64,000 bases of DNA from Paenibacillus_Z sp042653205 (lineage in GTDB: Bacteria; Bacillota; Bacilli; Paenibacillales; Paenibacillaceae): contig NZ_JBHSHY010000009.1 in NCBI RefSeq assembly GCF_042653205.1, positions 62,001 to 126,000 on the forward strand, given 5' to 3'. Under the pieces are notes generated by a model, which was given only the letters and a program-made list of their open reading frames with translations, was not told the origin of the DNA and searched no databases. Position numbers and translations under genes: made by a program. Positions 8,027-16,046 of the stretch are shown one piece after another. Positions within the stretch are counted from its first letter, which is position 1. Each line of letters begins with the position of its first letter.

Positions 8027-8427
8027 AATTTGATTCCGTACGCCTCATTACCGACGACGTGGATCGTCTCTCCGCGTTCTATGAGAAGGTCATGGGCATT
8101 TCGGCGGAACGCCCCGCGCCCGTCTTTGCCGAGCTCGTGTCGTCCTCGTGCACCTTGGCAATCGGCCATTCGCAGACGGTGCAGCTGTTCGGCGCTGGAT
8201 CCGCCGTGGCGGCCGCCAACCGCACGGCCATCCTCGAATTCCGCGTCCACGATGTCGATGCCGAATACGAGCGCTTGAAGCCGTTTGTCGGCGAGTGGGT
8301 GAAGGAACCGACCACCATGCCATGGGGGAACCGTGCCGCGCTGTTTCGCGATCCCGACGGCAATCTCGTTAACCTCTTCGCACCGGTGACCGAGGAAGCG
8401 ATCAGACGGTTTGGCGGCAGGCCGTAA
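8023..8427 (+). CDS. VOC-superfamily (glyoxalase/bleomycin-resistance fold) protein
   Basis: 134 residues with the two beta-alpha-beta-beta-beta modules of the vicinal-oxygen-chelate fold: module one from VRLITDDVDRLSAFYEKVMG and module two ending in AALFRDPDGNLVNLFAPV, the typical FxDPDGN signature. The start is GTG at 8023 behind AGGAAGGAGGGG. It may be a metal-dependent lyase, dioxygenase or a binding protein; the family does not fix the substrate. It is monocistronic apart from the small coupled leader frame and divergent from the 62-residue protein gene. Confidence 0.85.
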   Translation: MKFDSVRLITDDVDRLSAFYEKVMGISAERPAPVFAELVSSSCTLAIGHSQTVQLFGAGSAVAAANRTAILEFRVHDVDAEYERLKPFVGEWVKEPTTMPWGNRAALFRDPDGNLVNLFAPVTEEAIRRFGGRP

Positions 8428-8503
8428 TCGGATCTCTAGCGGCTTGGGAGGGCCGCTGAAGGGTTCGCGCCATGCCGCTCCCTAGCCGCCTTCTTCCATG
8501 AGA

Positions 8504-8536
8504 AAACCGTACCCCGGGGACACCTTGGTACGGTTT
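8504..8536. terminator. Hairpin downstream of the VOC-protein gene
   Basis: A perfect 10-bp inverted repeat (8504-8513 and 8527-8536) with a 13-nt loop and three T at the end of the plus-strand arm; a probable weak terminator. The rest of 8428-8653 has no convincing gene. Around 8570-8653 a plus-strand frame without a start reads like a short worn-down coding remnant, but I cannot name it. Confidence 0.5.
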
Positions 8537-8653
8537 CATGAAGAAGATCCTTTTTCAAGAGCGCCGCGAGATCCTCCCGGTCGCATTTCCCGATCGTCTG
8601 GCTGCATGCGACCAACCCGGCCGCCAACTATCTGAATGCGAACCCCGTTCGGA

Positions 8654-8995
8654 TCATGCGCGCTGAACCTTCAAATCGCCTTGCAGCACGTAACGATGAA
8701 TAAACCACTCTGCGATGCCTAGGACGATCGCGATAACCAAGAGTTCCCCGGCGCTCAGAGGCCAGTTAAAAGAATCGGCCGCGAGCCATAATAGCACATA
8801 AGCAAGTATCGCATCCGAGACCGTGGCCACCAGATTGTTCGTCATCCGCAGAATCAACTGGTCGCCCAGGAAATAAGCAATGATCGTGATGACGGTCGCC
8901 GTCACGATGGCATACCAGAGCGAAGCGTCCGCGTAATACATCAATGACGCAACCATAATCGCACCGTTCACGATCCACTTGAGTACAAACTTCAC
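8654..8995 (-). CDS. DUF2512 (YndM-type) membrane protein
   Basis: 113 residues and four transmembrane helices (near residues 5-23, 27-45, 56-74 and 84-102), matching the DUF2512/YndM family of small Bacillales membrane proteins of unknown function. The GTG at 8995 sits 6 nt behind GGAGGGG. Earlier in-frame ATGs at 9034 and 9010 have no ribosome site, and the 9010 one lies in the ribosome site itself. The family start KFVLKW fits this choice. It appears monocistronic. Confidence 0.8.
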   Translation of the reverse strand: MKFVLKWIVNGAIMVASLMYYADASLWYAIVTATVITIIAYFLGDQLILRMTNNLVATVSDAILAYVLLWLAADSFNWPLSAGELLVIAIVLGIAEWFIHRYVLQGDLKVQRA

Positions 8996-9136
8996 GGATA
9001 TCCCCTCCATATTAGGTTGTCTTGATCTTCCCAAGTTTGTTTCCTAAGGACACTCCAATGTTACGTTCTCCTGCCGAGAGCCTTGTTATTCGACCCTTGT
9101 CCTCCGGCGTCGAGCACGGAAGTCCGCCGGCCGGCG

Positions 9137-9173
9137 AAAAAAACAGGACAGCCGGCCGCTGGCCTGCTGTCCT
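9137..9173 (-). terminator. Rho-independent terminator
   Basis: An 8-bp stem AGGACAGC/GCTGTCCT (9145-9152, 9166-9173) is followed on the minus strand by G and seven T. It ends the HD-domain gene. Confidence 0.8.
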
Positions 9174-9254
9174 TTCCATATCCATAAATGCTTCGCTGTA
9201 TGCGTTCGCGCCGCGAAGCCGAGCTGCCGGGACTCGCGAACCTTCGCGATTCGA

Positions 9255-9893
9255 TTACTCTTCCCATCTGGAATGCATGACGTGGCGGCAGAAGTTCGGA
9301 CGCTCATAACCCGGCAGCAGCAGCTCGCAGATATCGGCGTTAATCGTGCCGTAGGTCGTTTCCGGTTTATGCTTGAAGCCTTCTAGGAAGGCGTTCAGGA
9401 TGTCCTGCTTGAACCGATTGCGCGGGAACGCGTGGACGATTTGGCGGCGCACTTCTTCCGTAATGAGGTCGAAGTTCTTCCCAACGACGTCGTACGCGAC
9501 GCCGAAGTTCATCAGCGCGGCCTCGGCTTCCTTGTACTCGACGATGCCGATCGTCGTATGCAGCGCCACGGCATCCCAGACCAGCCGGATCGATTCCTCC
9601 GGTACGCCGCGGCTGCGCAGGAAATCGCGAGCGGCATTCGCCCCATCCACCTCGAATCGCTTGTCCGGACTGCGGAATGCGGGCGTGAGGCCCAGATCGT
9701 GAAAGAGCGAACTGATATAGAGCAATTCCGGATCGTACTTCGTTTGCTGCAGCTTGCCTTGGATCGACGCGAACAGAAATACCCGGTTCGAATGGTTCCA
9801 CAGCAGCTCGCCTCCATGCTCGCGCAGCAATTCGGCCGCTTCGACGGCCAGCTTGCTGTCGGGGATAATAATATCTGCGATTGACGTTGTCAT
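9255..9893 (-). CDS. HD-domain phosphohydrolase-like protein (cyanamide-hydratase-like)
   Basis: 212 residues from the ATG at 9893, which lies behind AGGAGGT; longer in-frame starts lack a site. The conserved metal residues are in ELLWNHSNRVFLFA (His near residue 32), LFHDLGLT (HD near residues 63-64) and DAVALHTTIGI. The combination of NHSxRxFxF, HDLGL and AVxLHTTIG resembles the cyanamide hydratase subgroup of HD proteins (fungal Cah, yeast Ddi2). Hydration of cyanamide is possible but not provable here; a generic metal-dependent hydrolase is the safe call. It is monocistronic with its own terminator. Confidence 0.8.
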   Translation of the reverse strand: MTTSIADIIIPDSKLAVEAAELLREHGGELLWNHSNRVFLFASIQGKLQQTKYDPELLYISSLFHDLGLTPAFRSPDKRFEVDGANAARDFLRSRGVPEESIRLVWDAVALHTTIGIVEYKEAEAALMNFGVAYDVVGKNFDLITEEVRRQIVHAFPRNRFKQDILNAFLEGFKHKPETTYGTINADICELLLPGYERPNFCRHVMHSRWEE

Positions 9894-10060
9894 GGTTGAT
9901 GACCTCCTAGGTGTCGTTAACCTCATACTAGAGGTTCCCCGAACGCAGATCAATGCGGCTGTTTCTATGATGATCATCGATCCGGTCAATGATTCAGCCA
10001 AGTCGCGCTGCATCGCGGTCTGATCCGTCACCGGTCCGTCAATGAAGGGTCATCGGCCGA

Positions 10061-11230
10061 TCACCTTTTCGCCGACAGGTCGCCTTGATAGGCCGGGCGG
10101 ATGATTCTGCCGCGGGTAAGGTAACGTCCAAGACGGATGGAGGGCAGCTCGATATACCGGTATGACAGCGCGGCGAGCGCCAGGCTGAGGCCCACGGTGC
10201 CGATCAGCAGCCAATACGGCGAGATATAATAGCGCGCATAATCCTCGGGATACAGGAGGGAGGATGGATTGGTGAACAAGTTCATTAGCGCGAGCAGGAC
10301 GACCAGGTGCACGAGATAGAAGCTGTACGAGACGCGTCCAACAAACGCGATCGGCCGCCAGTCGAGAACGGCCTTCAGCCGCATCGACGCGATGGCCGCG
10401 ATCATACAGAAGCCCGAAGCGAGCATCGTGAACCAATCCGACACCAGGTTCCCGAGCAGTCCCCCGAAGTCCCAACCGAGATTGTTGCCCCACGTATAGA
10501 CGAGGAATGCGATGATCCCCCAGACCAGCCGGGTGACCATCCGGAGGCGCTTGAAGCGATCCACCAGGCGATGGCGGTGCTTCGCCAGAATGGCGCCCAC
10601 GACAAAGATGAAGACGTAGTGCGCGGTATCGAAATAATTCGTGAAGAAGTCGATGCTATCTTGATAGCGTACATGCAGCAATATCCCGCAGCACGAGAGC
10701 ACGAACCCGATCAAGACGCTCCATATCCAGTTGGCCTTCAGGACGAACCAGACCAGGAACGGGAAAATAAGCGCAATGCGCATCTCCATGACAAGCGACC
10801 AGACGACCGGATTGAAGTACTGCTGATGGAATTGACCGATCATGACCACGTGCTGCAAGATCGGAATCCAGCCGATCGGCCTGGACCACAGGTCGTTAAT
10901 CGGAACCCGGTAGCAGAGCAGGCGCAGGGCGAGTCCAAAGGCCAGCGAGGCGATATAGGGCGGATACAGCCGGCTCAGACGCCGCAGCATGAAGCTGCCG
11001 TACCCGCGCGACTTCCCTTCGGCAAACGGCAAGGTCAACACGAATCCGCTGAGGAGAAAGAAGAAAATCACCGCCTGATGACCCGCCAGCAAGATCTGAA
11101 GCGGCGTATGATACAGCCAGGGCAATGCAGCCATGATGCCAAGCAGCGAAGCGGAATGATACAGCACCACGCTCAAGGAAGCGATTCCACGAAGAGAGTC
11201 TAATTCACTTAACCGCCCATGTTCAGCCAT
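10061..11230 (-). CDS. Acyltransferase 3 family membrane protein (OafA/YrhL type)
   Basis: A 389-residue integral membrane O-acyltransferase with about ten helices. The N-terminal signature ELDSLRGIASLSVVLYHSA carries the conserved Arg and His of the family, and FFLLSGFVLTLPF and MLRRLSRLYPPYIAS are also typical. Members transfer acetyl or other acyl groups to extracellular glycans, peptidoglycan or lipids. There is no fused SGNH domain. The ATG lies behind GAGGAGG. It is alone on its strand between the HD gene and msrA, so the acceptor cannot be told from context. Confidence 0.92.
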   Translation of the reverse strand: MAEHGRLSELDSLRGIASLSVVLYHSASLLGIMAALPWLYHTPLQILLAGHQAVIFFFLLSGFVLTLPFAEGKSRGYGSFMLRRLSRLYPPYIASLAFGLALRLLCYRVPINDLWSRPIGWIPILQHVVMIGQFHQQYFNPVVWSLVMEMRIALIFPFLVWFVLKANWIWSVLIGFVLSCCGILLHVRYQDSIDFFTNYFDTAHYVFIFVVGAILAKHRHRLVDRFKRLRMVTRLVWGIIAFLVYTWGNNLGWDFGGLLGNLVSDWFTMLASGFCMIAAIASMRLKAVLDWRPIAFVGRVSYSFYLVHLVVLLALMNLFTNPSSLLYPEDYARYYISPYWLLIGTVGLSLALAALSYRYIELPSIRLGRYLTRGRIIRPAYQGDLSAKR

Positions 11231-11351
11231 CCGATGTTATCCTCCTCATTATCCGATGCTTGAAGTATTCGCGACATCGTGAAGCGATCCTGCTCGCTGC
11301 TTCCACAAAAATACAATCGGTCCGTTCATAGGAAGACATATACGGCCGCAA

Positions 11352-11377
11352 TAAAAAAAGCCGCGGCAAGCGCGGCT
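11352..11377 (-). terminator. Rho-independent terminator of msrA
   Basis: A 7-bp stem AGCCGCG/CGCGGCT with a 5-nt loop (11359-11377) is followed on the minus strand by a run of T. Confidence 0.85.
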
Positions 11378-11387
11378 CTGCATCCGA

Positions 11388-11906
11388 TTACGTCGTCCAA
11401 TTGTCTTGAATAAACCGGTCGCGGCCGGACTTCTCGCGGTCTTCCTTATAATGCTTCGGATTCTTCTTGTGGTAGTCCTGATGGTACTCTTCGGCTTCGT
11501 AGAACGTCGCGGCCGGCAAAATCTTCGTCACGATCGGTTTATCGAACCGGCCGCTGGCTGCGAGCGCTTGCTTCGATTGAAGCGCCAGCTCCAACTGCTG
11601 TTCATTGTGATAAAAGATCGCGGTCGTATACTGCGTCCCGCGGTCATGGAATTGTCCGAATTCATCCGTCGGATCGATCTGCTGCCAGAACAGCTCCAAT
11701 AGCCGCTCGTATGGGAAGACTGCGGGGTCAAACGTAATTTGCACGGCCTCGAGGTGGCCTGTCTCGCCCGTCTTCACCTCTTCATACGTAGGATTCTCCT
11801 TCGTGCCCCCCGTGTAGCCCGATACGATGCCCAGAATGCCGGGCAGTTCGTCGAACGGCGTCACCATGCACCAGAAGCATCCGCCGGCAAAGGTCGCCTT
11901 CTCCAT
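11388..11906 (-). CDS. msrA: Peptide-methionine (S)-S-oxide reductase
   Basis: Reduces methionine-S-sulfoxide in proteins with thioredoxin as electron donor. 172 residues from the ATG at 11906, 9 nt behind AGGAGG; an ATG three codons upstream is too close to that site. The catalytic motif GGCFWCM is at about residues 8-14, followed by GIVSGYTGG and the conserved YEEVxTGxTGHxEAV and FWxxxDPT blocks. No MsrB domain is fused and none is adjacent. It is monocistronic with its own terminator. Confidence 0.96.
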   Translation of the reverse strand: MEKATFAGGCFWCMVTPFDELPGILGIVSGYTGGTKENPTYEEVKTGETGHLEAVQITFDPAVFPYERLLELFWQQIDPTDEFGQFHDRGTQYTTAIFYHNEQQLELALQSKQALAASGRFDKPIVTKILPAATFYEAEEYHQDYHKKNPKHYKEDREKSGRDRFIQDNWTT

Positions 11907-12067
11907 CTCTATCATCCTCCTGCGATGTCGATCGCCTATCGTGTAAGCCAAGCGCTTCAAGTCAGCGCGGATTCCATCATCATATCATATTTTCGCGGTC
12001 GCGCTGGAGCCCGAAGCAAAACTTGCCATGAACTTGATGCGTCCGCGCCGGGAGCGTTCGCACAACC

Positions 12068-12091
12068 AAAAAGCCGCCAGAACGGCGGCTT
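12068..12091 (-). terminator. Terminator of the iron/heme operon
   Basis: An 8-bp stem AAGCCGCC/GGCGGCTT (12071-12078, 12084-12091) is followed on the minus strand by a T-run. It lies 38 nt after the IsdG-type gene and closes the operon. Confidence 0.8.
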
Positions 12092-12128
12092 CAAGGATCA
12101 ATCAATCGGATATCCCGCTCCAGACCAA

Positions 12129-12542
12129 CTACGCTTGTCCGGCAGCTGCGGCGGAATCGGATTCGGGCAGGTGGGAGACGAATACTTGGTAAATCGTGAC
12201 TTTATTGCCGATCACGGGGCCGCTTTCGTTCGCTTCCGGCGAACCGCCATGAGCATGACCCGAAGCCGAGGGGGCTTCCCCCGCCGGACGCGCGTTCTCC
12301 TCGGCGCGGCGGCCATGCGCGCCGCGAAACGCTTGGCTGTTCGCCCAGCCTTGGAACGATTCCTCGTCCTGCCATGTCGTGCATACCCGAATCTCGTCGT
12401 TGCCTGCTTCATTGACGCTGTGCAGCACGTCCATCCGAACGAAGCCCGGAAACGTATGAACCATTTTCGGCTGACGGAAACGTTCCATGACGCTTTCGCC
12501 GAACCCTTTTTTCACTTCAATCCGATTTTCCACGAGAATCAT
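12129..12542 (-). CDS. IsdG-type heme-degrading monooxygenase
   Basis: 137 residues, ABM/IsdG dimeric ferredoxin-like fold. IsdG enzymes open heme with O2 to release iron. The three catalytic positions of the family are all present at the expected places: Asn6 (MILVENRIEV), Trp66 (FQGWANS) and His76 (FRGAH). A low-complexity, His/Gly/Ala-rich stretch at about residues 84-108 (GHAHGG) lengthens the loop before the last strand (VIGNKVTIYQVF). The ATG lies behind AAGGAG. It follows the ABC ATPase gene by 90 nt in a Fur-controlled operon, which suggests the transporter takes up heme. The enzyme call is strong; the heme role of the transporter is inferred. Confidence 0.85.
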   Translation of the reverse strand: MILVENRIEVKKGFGESVMERFRQPKMVHTFPGFVRMDVLHSVNEAGNDEIRVCTTWQDEESFQGWANSQAFRGAHGRRAEENARPAGEAPSASGHAHGGSPEANESGPVIGNKVTIYQVFVSHLPESDSAAAAGQA

Positions 12543-12632
12543 GCCGTATCGCTCCTTCTCTTCATCCTATTCAACGGTTTCAATAACCTCAGATCATCGA
12601 CGGCTTCCGACGGCCTTGCGGTTCCATCGCTC

Positions 12633-13472
12633 CTATCGTAACAAGCCGGGGTCAGCTTCGCAAATGCGACCTGCCGCCGATTCGGAACGGGCGATCCCGC
12701 AGGGTAGATACACCGGCACGCCCTCGTCCAGGAAGACCTTCGCCTCGATGTCGAACACGTCCCGGAAGAAGGCCGGCCGGAACACCGCCGCCGGCGTGCC
12801 TTCCGCCACGACGGCGCCTTGCTTCACGGCTATGATGCGGCTGCAGTAGCGCGCCGCTTGATTCAAGTCGTGAAGGACCATGACGACGGTCATTCCTTTG
12901 TCGGCATTAAGCTTGCGAATCAGCTCCATCAGCTCCACCTGATGCGCGATGTCCAGGTACGTGGTCGGCTCGTCCAGCAGCAGCGTTTCCGGGGTTTGCG
13001 CCATGCTCATCGCCAGCCAGGCGCGCTGCCGCTCGCCGCCGGACAATGCCGGCAGCAAGCGGTATTGGAGCCGCTCGAGGCCGGTAGCCGCGATGGCCCA
13101 GTCGACCACCGCTTCATGCGCCCCGCGGCACTCCTCATACCACCGCAGATGCGGATTGCGGCCCCGGCGCACGAGCTCCCGCACGGTAATCTCCGGCACG
13201 CTCTCCTGCGATTGCGCCAGCATGGTCAGCTGCCGGGCGACCGACTTGGCCGGCAGCCGGGCGATATTCTGCCCGTCCAGCCACACCGTTCCCCGCTGCG
13301 GGGCGAGGAGGCGCGCCAGCAGCCGAAGCACGGTGGACTTGCCGGAGCCGTTCGGACCGACGATGCCGACCCACTCGCCTCGGGTGACCGACAAGTCCAA
13401 TCCGCTCACGACGGGCTGCGCGCGGTAGCCGTAGGCCACGTCCGATGCGCGCAAGACTTCCGTTTCCGTCAT
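12633..13472 (-). CDS. Iron-complex/heme ABC transporter ATP-binding protein (FecE/FhuC type)
   Basis: 279 residues, cytoplasmic ATPase of a type II ABC importer. Walker A is GPNGSGKST (about 38-46), the signature is LSGGERQRAWLAM, Walker B is LLLDEPTTYLD, and the switch His is in VVMVLHDLNQA. It overlaps the permease stop by 4 bp (ATGA), so the pair is co-translated. Family members energise uptake of siderophores, heme or cobalamin; the Fur boxes and the IsdG-type gene next door favour heme or iron. Nothing is missing from the motifs. Confidence 0.95.
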   Translation of the reverse strand: MTETEVLRASDVAYGYRAQPVVSGLDLSVTRGEWVGIVGPNGSGKSTVLRLLARLLAPQRGTVWLDGQNIARLPAKSVARQLTMLAQSQESVPEITVRELVRRGRNPHLRWYEECRGAHEAVVDWAIAATGLERLQYRLLPALSGGERQRAWLAMSMAQTPETLLLDEPTTYLDIAHQVELMELIRKLNADKGMTVVMVLHDLNQAARYCSRIIAVKQGAVVAEGTPAAVFRPAFFRDVFDIEAKVFLDEGVPVYLPCGIARSESAAGRICEADPGLLR

Positions 13473-14497
13473 CGCCTGTCCCCCTTCCGCAGCAAATAAA
13501 GAAAGAACGGCGCCCCCAGCACCGCCAGCAGGATGCCGACGGGAAATTCAATGGGATCGAACCAGCTGCGCGCCGCCGTATCCGCGGCCACGACCAGCGC
13601 GCCGCCGCCGATAGCGGACACGGGCAGGAAGATCCGATAGTCGCCGCCGACCAGCAGCCGGGCCATATGCGGCACGACGAGGCCGACGAACCCCACCATG
13701 CCGACGATGCTGATCGCCGCGCCCGCCATGAACGTAGCGAGCAATATGATCCACAGCCGGCCGAGCTCGACGCGGCTGCCAAGCACCTTCGCCGCGTCGT
13801 CCCCGAGGACGAGCAGGTTCGCCTGCTTCATCAGCAAGACGGAGGCGATCAGGCCGATCGCCGTATACGGAAGCAGGCTGTCGAAGTGCGGCCAGCTGCG
13901 TCCGTTCAAGCTGCCGGACATCCACGGGAGCACCGCCTGCACCTTCTCGCTGTTCAAAATCATGAGCCCCGCCATGACCGCGCCGAGCAGCGAATTGACC
14001 GCGACGCCGGCCAGGATGAGCCGGATCGGCGATGCGCCGCCTTTCCACGCCAGCGCATAGACGGCCGCGGCCGCTGCCAACGCGCCGAGGAACGCCGAGA
14101 TCGGCAGGTAAGCGATCTGCTCCGGGAACAAGATCATGATCGCGACCGCCGCCAAACCTCCGCCCGACGACACGCCGATAATGCCCGGATCCGCGAGCGG
14201 ATTGCGGAATACCCCTTGCAGGAAGGCGCCGGCTACGCTCAGGCAGATGCCGGCCAGCATGCCGGTCAGCACGCGGGGAAGCCGGAGGTTCCAGACGATC
14301 TGGCGCGCTTCCGAATCCGAGGCATGGAACAGAGCGTTCACGACCTCGCGAGCCGGAATCGCGATCGCGCCGGACATCAAGCCGGTTAACAAGGCCAGGA
14401 GCAGCAGGGCGATGCCGATCGTCAGCACCGCTGCGCTTCGCGCTGCGGCCGGGTTCTTCGCCGGTACGGCGATTGGGTTGGATACCGTGACCGCCAC
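13469..14497 (-). CDS. FecCD-family iron-complex/heme ABC permease
   Basis: 342 residues and about ten transmembrane helices, with the family blocks LRLPRVLTGMLAGICLSVAG, QGVFRNPLADPGIIGVSSGG and GFVGLVVPHMARLL. The GTG at 14497 gives normal family length and lies 13 nt after the GGAGG inside the end of the binding-protein gene. A longer frame reaching 14635 would run through that gene and is rejected. Only one permease gene is present, so the membrane part should be a homodimer, as in BtuC or HmuU. Downstream overlap with the ATPase is 4 bp. Confidence 0.93.
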   Translation of the reverse strand: MAVTVSNPIAVPAKNPAAARSAAVLTIGIALLLLALLTGLMSGAIAIPAREVVNALFHASDSEARQIVWNLRLPRVLTGMLAGICLSVAGAFLQGVFRNPLADPGIIGVSSGGGLAAVAIMILFPEQIAYLPISAFLGALAAAAAVYALAWKGGASPIRLILAGVAVNSLLGAVMAGLMILNSEKVQAVLPWMSGSLNGRSWPHFDSLLPYTAIGLIASVLLMKQANLLVLGDDAAKVLGSRVELGRLWIILLATFMAGAAISIVGMVGFVGLVVPHMARLLVGGDYRIFLPVSAIGGGALVVAADTAARSWFDPIEFPVGILLAVLGAPFFLYLLRKGDRR

Positions 14498-14502
14498 CCG
14501 CG

Positions 14503-15774
14503 TTATTTCACCTCCAGCAGGATTTTGTTGATCATCGAGATGGCTTCCGGGGCGCGAAGACCGGGGTTCGCGGCGAACAGATCGGAAGGCAGCACGTCGA
14601 ATCGGTCGTTCTTCACGGCGCCAAGGCTCTTCCAAGCCGGGTTCGATTCGAACTGTTTCTTGAAGCTGGCCTTCACTTCGGCCGCATCGCCGTGCGTGAT
14701 CAGCAGAATCAGGTCGGGATTCGCCGCCACGATGCGCTCCAGGCTAAGCTCGGCGTATTGCGGCATCCCGTCCATTTTCGGGAAGCCCGCGGCTGCGTTC
14801 TTGCCCCCGGCCAGCTCCAGGAAATTGCCCGGATAGCTCGTCGGCAGCGCGACGACGAAGCTGCCCGGCGCGCCGTACACGATGAGCGTTGTCGGCGCAG
14901 CCGCGGGCTTGACCAGTCCGCTGACCTTCGCGTCCATGCCTTCGATCAATTGGCCGGCCTTCGTTTCTTTGCCGAGAATCTTGCCGTACAGGCGAACCGA
15001 AGCTTGAATGTCGGCATATGTATTGTGCGAATTGAAGATCACCTGCGTGCCCAAGGCTTGGATCGTCGCCTTCTGGGCTTGCAGGGCAGGGCTCGCGATG
15101 ACCAGATCCGGCTTGACGGCCGCGAGCTTCTCGAACAGAATGCCGTGCGTGCTGCCGATCTCCGGTACGGACGCCGCTTGAGGCGGATTCACGGCGCCCA
15201 GCGCGGTCGGGCGTCCGACGACGGAGCCGCCGAGCGCGTAGATGATCTCCGTATCCGACGAAGTAAGCGTCGCGATCCGGCTCGGCTTCTTCTTCAACGT
15301 CACCGGACCGGAGCTGGTCGTCACGGTGAGCTCGCTGCGGAGGGCGATCGTGGCGTCCGGTTTGCTGTAGCTGACCCACTTGCCGAAGGTTTCGGAGATG
15401 AAGCGAAGCGGTACGAACATGGCGCCGTTCACGATGGCCGGGGCCGCGTCAAGCGATTGACTCGCATTGTTGACGACGGCCTTCTTCATGCCCACCGTCA
15501 ATGTCACGTTCACGTCCTTGCTCGCGACGGTGACCGTTTTGGCCGAAGCGTTCCATGTCGCCTTGCCGCCCAGCGCCGAGACGATGCTGGCATACGGCAC
15601 CAGCGTGTAATTGTTCACGATGCGCGGCTGCGCGTTCATCGGCACCGATTTTCCGTCCAGCGTCACTTTGATCGCGCTTCCTGCAGCGGACGCGTTCGAG
15701 CCAGCGCTTGCCAGCGTTGGCGCCAGCAGCAGCGCTGCGGCCAGCATCCCGCGCGTAAATACGTTTCTTAACAT
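14503..15774 (-). CDS. Iron/heme-binding protein with N-terminal copper-amine-oxidase-like domain
   Basis: 423 residues. A signal peptide (residues 1-30, MLAAALLLAPTLASAGSNASA) has no lipobox Cys, unusual for a Gram-positive binding protein. Residues about 35-140 form a copper-amine-oxidase N-terminal-like domain (PRIVNNYTLVPYASIVSALG, VNGAMFVPLRFISETFG), often used as a cell-wall stalk in Paenibacillus. Residues about 150-423 are the TroA/FhuD-like binding domain (RIATLTSSDTEIIYALG, KPDLVIASPAL, NPDLILLITHG). It delivers ligand to the FecCD permease downstream. The ATG lies behind AGGGGGT; two Fur boxes precede it. How it stays at the cell without a lipid anchor is an open point. Confidence 0.9.
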   Translation of the reverse strand: MLRNVFTRGMLAAALLLAPTLASAGSNASAAGSAIKVTLDGKSVPMNAQPRIVNNYTLVPYASIVSALGGKATWNASAKTVTVASKDVNVTLTVGMKKAVVNNASQSLDAAPAIVNGAMFVPLRFISETFGKWVSYSKPDATIALRSELTVTTSSGPVTLKKKPSRIATLTSSDTEIIYALGGSVVGRPTALGAVNPPQAASVPEIGSTHGILFEKLAAVKPDLVIASPALQAQKATIQALGTQVIFNSHNTYADIQASVRLYGKILGKETKAGQLIEGMDAKVSGLVKPAAAPTTLIVYGAPGSFVVALPTSYPGNFLELAGGKNAAAGFPKMDGMPQYAELSLERIVAANPDLILLITHGDAAEVKASFKKQFESNPAWKSLGAVKNDRFDVLPSDLFAANPGLRAPEAISMINKILLEVK

Positions 15775-15794
15775 GAAACAACCCCCTAAGAGAA

Positions 15795-15844
15795 TGATAA
15801 TCAATATCATTTATCACTATAATGATAATGATTATCATTGTCAA
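15795..15844 (-). promoter_or_regulatory. Fur-controlled promoter of the iron/heme operon
   Basis: On the minus strand a perfect -35 TTGACA (15844-15839), a 17-bp spacer and -10 TATAGT (15821-15816) are visible. The spacer holds a perfect Bacillus 7-1-7 Fur box TGATAAT-G-ATTATCA (15823-15837). A second box with one mismatch, TGATAAT-C-AATATCA, lies at 15795-15809 over the start region. Iron repression through Fur is well supported. Confidence 0.92.
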
Positions 15845-16046
15845 ATAGAATTTTGGTAAGTTTCGGATGCCGATCATTCTCGCTTTTAGCTCTTCCCCCG
15901 TCCGTTCATTCAACAAGTGCGGCAAAAATAAGAAATAACCCCCGATAAACCTTCTCTTTTATGGGATGCCAAGCTTCGGTAGAGTGAATGCAGAGGCATG
16001 GCCGCATCTTGAATGCATAAAATGGATAGGAAAGGAGGTTGTTGGC

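Noticed and set aside
8436..8627. Minus-strand 63-codon frame
   Set aside because: Starts weakly, overlaps a hairpin, and has no recognisable fold; treated as intergenic.
13469..14635. Longer start for the FecCD permease
   Set aside because: The extra 46 residues lie inside the binding-protein gene and show no conservation pattern; the GTG at 14497 gives normal length.
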